The translations under genes were made by a program, and so were the position numbers. The notes beneath the pieces were generated by a model. That model saw nothing but the letters and a program-made list of their open reading frames with translations, was not told the origin of the DNA and ran no database searches. Below are positions 1-6,358 of a stretch of 6,358 nucleotides of DNA, piece after piece (the stretch's first letter is position 1; every line of letters starts with the position of its first letter). The stretch is from contig VGXD01000127.1 of NCBI GenBank assembly GCA_016873525.1, positions 1-6,358 of the forward strand. Direction: 5' to 3'. Origin of the DNA: Nitrospira sp. Its GTDB lineage: Bacteria; Nitrospirota; Nitrospiria; Nitrospirales; Nitrospiraceae.

Positions 1-169
1 CGGTGGTGAGCAGAAGCCGGTGCCCGGCCGGCAGGCGGACGACGGCGGCATCGTCCCCGATGCCCTGCAGGACCGATCGCGCGGTCCGGCCGAAACGGCG
101 CTGCAAGTCGTGAATGAGTCGAAACTCGCCGAGGCTGCGGACAGAGGGACCGGGGGAGCGGATGGACAT
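1..169 (-). CDS. thiL: Thiamine-monophosphate kinase ThiL, N-terminal 56 residues (continues off the left edge)
   Basis: ThiL phosphorylates thiamine monophosphate to thiamine diphosphate with ATP, the last step of cofactor synthesis in the cytoplasm. Only the N-terminus is in the window. It reads MSIRSPGPSVRSLGEF and continues to the edge. Two hallmarks of the family are visible: the opening LGEF-x-LI segment (residues 13-19) and the Mg/nucleotide-binding GIGDDAAV motif (residues 37-44), followed by the usual hydrophobic strand HRLLLTT. The ATG lies one base after the lon TAG stop (TAG-C-ATG). No clear Shine-Dalgarno precedes it, so translation probably depends on ribosomes finishing lon. 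The normal family length is about 320-340 residues, so roughly five sixths lies outside the window. The link to lon is positional, with no known biochemical connection. Confidence 0.88.
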   Translation of the reverse strand, partial: MSIRSPGPSVRSLGEFRLIHDLQRRFGRTARSVLQGIGDDAAVVRLPAGHRLLLTT

Positions 170-170
170 G

Positions 171-2645
<2,475 letters not shown>

Positions 2646-2717
2646 AGGCTGGAGATCCTCTCGGGTGCGTATCCGCTGTTAGGTCGATAGGAACGGCATC
2701 AACGGTCAATCAAGTCG

Positions 2718-3587
2718 TCATCGCAACTGCTTCAGATACTGTCGGAACGGCGGCCCGAGCACCGGATTCTTGAGCGCGAAATCGACCGTCGCCTTGAGAA
2801 ACCCCAGCTTGTCCCCCGCGTCGTGGCGTTGGCCCTGGATTTCCTGCGCATAGATCGGGGCTTGCTGCGCAAGCAGGCGCAGGGCGTCGGTGAGTTGGAT
2901 CTCGCGATTTTTCCCCGGCGCGGTCCGCTCAAGAAGCGGGAAGATGTCGGGTGAGAGCACGTAGCGCCCGATGATCGCCAAACGGGACGGCGCCTGGGCG
3001 GGAGTCGGCTTCTCGACCAGATCCGACACCCGATGCAAGCCCCCTGCGACACGCCGGCCGGCGATGATGCCGTATTGGCTCACGTCGCGGCGCGGTATTT
3101 TTTTGACCCCGAGCACGCCGCCGTTGCCGTCATCGTACACCTGGATGAGCTGGGCCAGGGCCGGCACGGGGCCATCGATGATCTCGTCGCTTAAGAGAAT
3201 CGCAAATGGCTCGTCGCCGATCAGGTGCCTGGCGCAGAGGACGGCGTGGCCCAGTCCGAGGGCTTCGGGTTGCCGCACGTAGCAGAAATTGGCCACTTCG
3301 GAGATGCGCCGGATATCTTTCAATATCTGGGCTTTGCCGTTGCCCTTTAAGTTTTCTTCGAGTTCGAAGGAGCGGTCGAAGTGATCCTCGATCGCGCGCT
3401 TGCCTCGGCCCGTAATAATAATGATGTCCTCAATGCCGGAGGCGACGGCTTCCTCGACCGCGTACTGGATCAGCGGCTTGTCGACGAGGGGAAGCATTTC
3501 TTTGGGAGAGGCCTTGGTGGCCGGGAGGAAGCGGGTTCCCAGGCCTGCCGCCGGGATGATGACTTTGCGAATGGCCACGGAAGACAT
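2718..3587 (-). CDS. galU: UTP--glucose-1-phosphate uridylyltransferase (UDP-glucose pyrophosphorylase)
   Basis: GalU makes UDP-glucose and pyrophosphate from UTP and glucose-1-phosphate. UDP-glucose feeds LPS, exopolysaccharide, glycogen or trehalose, and galactose metabolism. The 289-residue protein is a full-length GalU (E. coli: 302). Visible motifs: nucleotide-binding loop PAAGLGTRFLPATKASPKE (12-30), RQPEALGLGHAV (105-116), the metal-site strand LLSDEIID with D134, YGIIAG (172-177), VEKP with K193, REIQLTDAL (228-236) and RHDAGDKLGFL (254-264). The match is closer to GalU than to RfbA/RmlA glucose-1-phosphate thymidylyltransferases, because of the ATKASPKEMLP loop and the C-terminal DAGDKLGF element. 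The ATG at 3587 is the first possible start: the frame upstream reaches a TGA with no start codon between. It puts the conserved IIPAAG strand at residue 10, as expected. GTG at codon 4 is the only close alternative. There is no Shine-Dalgarno because the promoter -10 box ends seven bases before the ATG. Confidence 0.96.
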   Translation of the reverse strand: MSSVAIRKVIIPAAGLGTRFLPATKASPKEMLPLVDKPLIQYAVEEAVASGIEDIIIITGRGKRAIEDHFDRSFELEENLKGNGKAQILKDIRRISEVANFCYVRQPEALGLGHAVLCARHLIGDEPFAILLSDEIIDGPVPALAQLIQVYDDGNGGVLGVKKIPRRDVSQYGIIAGRRVAGGLHRVSDLVEKPTPAQAPSRLAIIGRYVLSPDIFPLLERTAPGKNREIQLTDALRLLAQQAPIYAQEIQGQRHDAGDKLGFLKATVDFALKNPVLGPPFRQYLKQLR

Positions 3588-3594
3588 GGAATGG

Positions 3595-3624
3595 ATAGTA
3601 TGAGATCGCTTGGAGTATTGTCAA
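3595..3624 (-). promoter_or_regulatory. Sigma-70-type promoter of galU, abutting the start codon
   Basis: Read on the minus strand there is a perfect -35 box TTGACA (3624-3619), an 18-base spacer and a -10 box TACTAT (3600-3595; 4 of 6 matches, including the key A and final T). The expected transcription start, about seven bases further on, is 3587-3588, at or one base before the galU ATG. If this promoter is the one used, the galU mRNA has no 5' leader. Boxes and spacing are read from the sequence; use in the cell is inferred. Confidence 0.6.
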
Positions 3625-3681
3625 GAAAACGGTCGCCGTCCGGTGCGCGCAACCCGACAGTCCAGGAGCGGAGAAAATCTC

Positions 3682-3710
3682 TTTACATTGCCGCCGCTAG
3701 CCCATATAAT
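3682..3710 (+). promoter_or_regulatory. Near-consensus sigma-70 promoter driving bamA
   Basis: A -35 box TTTACA (3682-3687; 5 of 6), an optimal 17-base spacer and a perfect -10 box TATAAT (3705-3710) point right towards bamA. The predicted start is about 3716-3718, giving a leader of roughly 198 nt. This is the best promoter in the window, consistent with strong constitutive expression of an essential outer-membrane factor. It is divergent from the galU promoter, the two -35 boxes being 57 bases apart. Confidence 0.75.
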
Positions 3711-3716
3711 TCCTGA

Positions 3717-3914
3717 GATTTTTCAAACCTTTCATGGGGCTTAGGCTGCCGGTGTGGGATCGGATGACAACCGGCCAATGCAGATGATGACAGGTCTCGC
3801 CTTTAGACACAGCAGTCGCATTGGTGAGCGAAGTTCTCCGGCGGATCTTCGGCCTTCCGATCCGGTGGCGGTCGCCGCCGGTCGTGTCCGGCGTCCCCTC
3901 ATAGAAAGGCTCCA
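3717..3914 (+). promoter_or_regulatory. Long 5' leader of bamA with GC-rich hairpins
   Basis: The stretch between the predicted bamA transcription start and its start codon holds several inverted repeats. First, GCCGGT (3748-3753) pairs with ACCGGC (3770-3775) around a 16-base loop. Second, 3838-3847 pairs with 3859-3868: CGGATC/GATCCG is the perfect core, then a G-G mismatch, then three more pairs including one G-U. Third, GGCGG (3867-3871) pairs with CCGCC (3875-3879) around a TCG loop. The second and third hairpins share bases 3867-3868, and repeated CCGG blocks allow alternative pairings. No T-tract follows any stem, so they are not typical intrinsic terminators. I recognise no known riboswitch consensus. 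A regulatory role is possible but unproven; GC-rich DNA forms such stems readily. Confidence 0.35.
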
Positions 3915-3918
3915 GTGA
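3778..3918 (+). CDS. Possible 46-codon small upstream ORF overlapping the bamA start
   Basis: An ATG at 3778 opens a frame beginning MQMMTGLAFRHSSRIGERSS and running 46 codons to a TGA at 3916-3918. The stop overlaps the bamA GTG in the sequence GTGA, an arrangement typical of translational coupling. The frame could also begin at GTG 3754, preceded by a weak TTAGG, which gives 54 codons. Against it: neither start has a good Shine-Dalgarno, the peptide is arginine-rich with no recognisable domain or signal peptide, and GC-rich DNA often carries chance open frames of this size. It lies entirely within the transcribed leader of bamA, so it would be a leader peptide or nothing. Confidence 0.22.
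   Translation: MQMMTGLAFRHSSRIGERSSPADLRPSDPVAVAAGRVRRPLIERLQ
3904..3914 (+). promoter_or_regulatory. Ribosome binding site setting the bamA GTG start
   Basis: GAAAGG (3904-3909) lies five bases before the GTG at 3915, a short but workable spacing. No other start codon exists further upstream in this frame before a stop. The next in-frame GTG (codon 13) would remove the positively charged signal-peptide N-region. The site therefore supports GTG 3915 as the start. Confidence 0.6.
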
Positions 3919-6197
3919 GCAATCTGACCGGACGGTGGTGGATCGGCTGTGTGTTTGCCTTGGCGGCTGTGCTACTGGTGTTTCCGACGGTGCCTTCCCA
4001 CGCGCAGGACAGCGCCCAGAAAATCAAGTCCATCGAAATGCGGGGCAATAAGCGCATCGAGGAACCGGCCATTCGCGGCCGGCTCACGCTGAAGGTCGGC
4101 GATCCCTACACGAGCGAGTCGATCCGGACGCAAATCCGGGTGATTTACGAGATGGGATTTTTCGAGGACGTGCAGATCGAGGCCGAGCGGGTGACCGGCG
4201 GCGTGGCCGTGACCTTCGTGGTGCGGGAAAAACCGTTCATCACCGAAATCGTGTTCGACGGGAACGAGAATCTGAGCGACGACAAGTTGCAGGAAAAGAT
4301 GACCATCCGGAGCCAGTCCTTTCTGGATCAACAACAGGCCAAGGAGAGCGCCGAAAAGATCCGTTTGGCCTATCAGGAGGACGGCTATTACAACGCCCGC
4401 GTGGTTCCCGTCATTCAGGCCTTGGAGGAAGACCGGAAGCGGCTGACGTTTTTCGTCAAGGAAGGCGACCGGGCCAAGATCAAAACGATTATTTTCGACG
4501 GCATGAAGGTGGTCAGAAAGAAAGAGCTGTTCAAGGTCATGGCCACCAGGGAGTGGATTTTTCTGATCTCGAAATTTACCGATGCCGGTGTCCTGAAGCG
4601 GGAGGAGCTCAACAACGACATCGAGCGGATCAAGGAAGTCTATTTGAACAAGGGCTACTTGAATATTCAGGTCGGGGCGCCGACCCTCGAATTGAGCGAG
4701 GACAAACAGTGGTTCACGGTGATCTTCCCGGTCGTGGAAGGGGAACCCTATACGGTCAGCGAGGTGGGATTCCGGGGCAATACGGTGTTCGAGGAGGCGG
4801 AGCTGCGGGTGGGGTCGAAAATCACGCCCGGCACGGTCTTCCAACGAGCCAGTATCAGGGAAGAGATCACGAGGGTGACGGAGCTGTACGGAAGCAAGGG
4901 CTATGCGTTTACGGATGTCAACCCCGCCGTCACGCCCGATGCCCAGTCCAAAACCGCGAAGATCGTGATCCACATCAAGGAAGGGGACCTCATTCGGGTC
5001 CATGAAATCCACATCACCGGCAACGACAAGACGCGAGACAACGTCATCCGCCGCGAAGTTCGGCTGGACGAACAAGACGTCATCGATACGGTGGCGATGA
5101 AGCGAAGCTTCCAGCGGCTGAACAACCTCAACTTCTTCGAGACCGTTGAAATCCTTCCCCGGCAGATTGCGCCGGATAAAGTGGATCTGGACGTCAAGGT
5201 CAAGGAAAAGCCCACGGGCCAGTTCAGCGTCGGCGGCGGCTACAGCACCCTAGACCAATTGACCGCAGTGGCGGACATCACCGAAGGCAACTTGGGTGGC
5301 CGAGGCCAGATGGTGCGGGTTCGAGGCCAGTTGGGGCAACGGCGCACACTGGGGTTGATCACTCTGCGCGACCCCTATTTGAACGATTCGTTAACGTCCG
5401 GGCAGATCGACGTCTATCGGACCATGACGAACTACACCACCTACTTCGAAGACAAGAGCGGGATCAGCGGGACGTTGGGGCGGTGGTTTTCCGAGTACAG
5501 CTCCGGGAGTTTCTCCCTGGTCGCGGAACGCATCAATTACAAGGACGCTCAGTCGGATGCGCCGGCCATCATTCTTAGTCAGATCGGAAATCAGAGCACG
5601 ACGGGGTTTCGATCCGCGATATCGCGGGATTCGCGCGACTATTTCATGGACCCGCGAAGCGGCATGAAAAACGCCCTGAACTTCGATGTCGGAACGCGGT
5701 ACCTCGGCGGCACCAACAATTTTTACAAGGTGACGGTCGATACGCTCAAATATTGGTCGCTGCCCTTTGACCTGCGCCATTCTTTGCGCGGGCGCTTCGG
5801 CACCGTGGAAGGGATCGGGGGCAGACCGATCCCGCTGACGGAACGGTATTTCGTCGGCGGCATCAACACGATGCGCGGCTTCGTCTTCGGTCGCGCGGGT
5901 CCCGTCACTTCGAGCGGATCGCTCGTCGGCGCCTCGAAGGAGCTGATTTTCAACTACGACTTTATCGTTCCGGTTTCTGCGGAGGCCAAGCTCAACGCCG
6001 TCATCTTCTTTGATTACGGCAAAGGCTTCGACGATAATGAGAAGCTGGCTCTGGGCGATCTCCGCAAGGCGGCCGGCCTGGAAGGCCGGTGGATTTCTCC
6101 CTTCGGCCCCCTGCGCGTCGCCTACGGGCTGAATCTGGACCCCAAGCCTGGCGAGCGGAAGGGCGTGTTCGAATTTTCGGTCGGGTCGCTGTTCTAA
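3915..6197 (+). CDS. bamA: Outer-membrane protein assembly factor BamA (Omp85 family)
   Basis: BamA is the outer-membrane core of the BAM complex, which folds and inserts beta-barrel proteins delivered through the periplasm. The 760-residue precursor (E. coli: 810) starts with a signal peptide: R7, a hydrophobic core at 10-23, and a signal peptidase I site SHA|Q after A30. Five POTRA repeats follow, at about 36-104, 106-182, 185-275, 277-355 and 358-431, several with the conserved beta-strand ending in GN, such as EMRGNKRI, VFDGNENL, GFRGNTVF and HITGNDKT. The barrel runs from about 432 to 760. It includes the loop-6 MRGF motif (653-656), equivalent to the VRGF motif of Omp85 proteins, SPFGPLRVAYGL near the end, and a C-terminal beta-signal FEFSVGSLF ending in Phe. 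Five POTRAs plus barrel fit BamA better than TamA (three POTRAs). It ends in tandem stops TAA TGA. A probable lipoprotein gene follows 54 bases later. Confidence 0.97.
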   Translation: MSNLTGRWWIGCVFALAAVLLVFPTVPSHAQDSAQKIKSIEMRGNKRIEEPAIRGRLTLKVGDPYTSESIRTQIRVIYEMGFFEDVQIEAERVTGGVAVTFVVREKPFITEIVFDGNENLSDDKLQEKMTIRSQSFLDQQQAKESAEKIRLAYQEDGYYNARVVPVIQALEEDRKRLTFFVKEGDRAKIKTIIFDGMKVVRKKELFKVMATREWIFLISKFTDAGVLKREELNNDIERIKEVYLNKGYLNIQVGAPTLELSEDKQWFTVIFPVVEGEPYTVSEVGFRGNTVFEEAELRVGSKITPGTVFQRASIREEITRVTELYGSKGYAFTDVNPAVTPDAQSKTAKIVIHIKEGDLIRVHEIHITGNDKTRDNVIRREVRLDEQDVIDTVAMKRSFQRLNNLNFFETVEILPRQIAPDKVDLDVKVKEKPTGQFSVGGGYSTLDQLTAVADITEGNLGGRGQMVRVRGQLGQRRTLGLITLRDPYLNDSLTSGQIDVYRTMTNYTTYFEDKSGISGTLGRWFSEYSSGSFSLVAERINYKDAQSDAPAIILSQIGNQSTTGFRSAISRDSRDYFMDPRSGMKNALNFDVGTRYLGGTNNFYKVTVDTLKYWSLPFDLRHSLRGRFGTVEGIGGRPIPLTERYFVGGINTMRGFVFGRAGPVTSSGSLVGASKELIFNYDFIVPVSAEAKLNAVIFFDYGKGFDDNEKLALGDLRKAAGLEGRWISPFGPLRVAYGLNLDPKPGERKGVFEFSVGSLF

Positions 6198-6212
6198 TGA
6201 GAAGGGTGTCGC

Positions 6213-6236
6213 AGTCAGCCCATTGCTGATTGCTGA
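6213..6236 (+). repeat. Short tandem repeat and weak hairpin after bamA
   Basis: Between bamA and the next gene, TTGCTGA occurs twice back to back (6223-6229 and 6230-6236). The same bases give a weak stem: 6213-6219 pairs with 6225-6231 (seven pairs, one of them G-U) around a five-base loop. No T-run follows, so it is not a convincing terminator. Read-through into the downstream gene seems likely. Confidence 0.35.
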
Positions 6237-6243
6237 GGGGAGG
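6236..6243 (+). promoter_or_regulatory. Strong Shine-Dalgarno for the gene after bamA
   Basis: AGGGGAGG (6236-6243) is a strong anti-16S match eight bases before the ATG at 6252. It is the main support for that start codon and for a real gene running off the right edge. Confidence 0.7.
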
Positions 6244-6251
6244 CCGGGTTT

Positions 6252-6358
6252 ATGGGGTTGAGCGTTGGTGCATGGTGGCAAGGACGGAGGATCGGCGGAC
6301 AGGTTGCCGGGTTGATGGCGATCGGTCTGGGGCTGGCGGTCTTGGGCTGTGGGACAGT
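6252..6358 (+). CDS. Probable lipoprotein, N-terminal 35 codons (continues off the right edge)
   Basis: The frame opens with MGLSVGAWWQGRRIGG and continues into a hydrophobic stretch (residues 18-31) ending in LAVLGC, with the lipobox cysteine at C33. This fits a type II (lipoprotein) signal peptide: positive charges at R12 and R13, a hydrophobic core, then V-L-G-C. The mature protein would start at C33 and be lipid-anchored in the cell envelope. The start has a strong Shine-Dalgarno and lies 54 bases after the bamA stop, so co-transcription with bamA is likely. That suggests an envelope-biogenesis role, such as a BAM accessory lipoprotein or a periplasmic chaperone/isomerase. Only three residues of the mature part are visible, so the family cannot be named. 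Confidence 0.65.
   Translation, partial: MGLSVGAWWQGRRIGGQVAGLMAIGLGLAVLGCGT

Noticed and set aside
2646..2717. A possible separate promoter for lon between galU and lon (TTGATT, 18 bases, TATCGA)
   Set aside because: The -10 candidate matches the consensus at only three positions, so it is too weak to call. lon may be co-transcribed with galU.
3381..3716. A plus-strand frame running from inside galU across its promoter
   Set aside because: It is antisense to the galU N-terminus, ends at the bamA promoter, and has no ribosome binding site or recognisable product.
3838..3879. An intrinsic terminator or attenuator upstream of bamA
   Set aside because: The GC-rich stems are not followed by a run of T, so classical intrinsic termination is not supported; kept only as leader structure.
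3972..5075. A 367-codon minus-strand frame inside bamA
   Set aside because: It lies antisense to the POTRA region of bamA and has the same shadow composition. bamA is intact with all expected motifs.
6213..6231. A terminator after bamA
   Set aside because: The stem is short, contains a G-U pair and has no T-tract, so it is reported only as a weak repeat/hairpin.
5391..6281. A 296-codon minus-strand frame across the bamA barrel and downstream gap
   Set aside because: It overlaps the conserved barrel of bamA and its beta-signal and also the Shine-Dalgarno and start of the next gene. No domain was recognised.

Overview
The window is GC-rich bacterial chromosome with ordinary housekeeping genes at high coding density. 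I found no mobile element, CRISPR array, rRNA or tRNA. A BamA orthologue with a cleavable signal peptide, plus a probable lipoprotein, shows that the host is Gram-negative (diderm). The style of the proteins and the grouping of galU, lon and thiL remind me of Nitrospira and its relatives (Nitrospirota). That placement is an impression from memory and is not proven by the sequence.

The left 3.6 kb is a minus-strand gene block read galU (3587-2718), lon (2645-171), thiL (169 to beyond the left edge). GalU makes UDP-glucose. Lon is the ATP-dependent quality-control protease. ThiL makes thiamine diphosphate. lon and thiL are separated by one base and are almost certainly co-transcribed. galU and lon are 72 bases apart and I see no convincing promoter between them. 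A good sigma-70-type promoter lies directly against the galU start codon, which suggests a leaderless galU message.

The 327 bases between galU and bamA (3588-3914) form a divergent promoter region. The galU promoter faces left. About 58 bases away, a near-consensus promoter (TTTACA, 17 bases, TATAAT) faces right and would drive bamA after an untranslated leader of about 200 nt. The leader contains GC-rich hairpins and a 46-codon open frame whose stop overlaps the bamA GTG start.

The right part is bamA (3915-6197, plus strand), the outer-membrane beta-barrel assembly factor, with five POTRA domains and a 16-stranded-type barrel. It is followed, after a good Shine-Dalgarno, by the first 35 codons of a probable lipoprotein that runs off the right edge. 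The strongest points for follow-up are regulatory: the leaderless galU arrangement and the long bamA leader with its overlapping small frame. No previously undescribed multi-gene system is visible.
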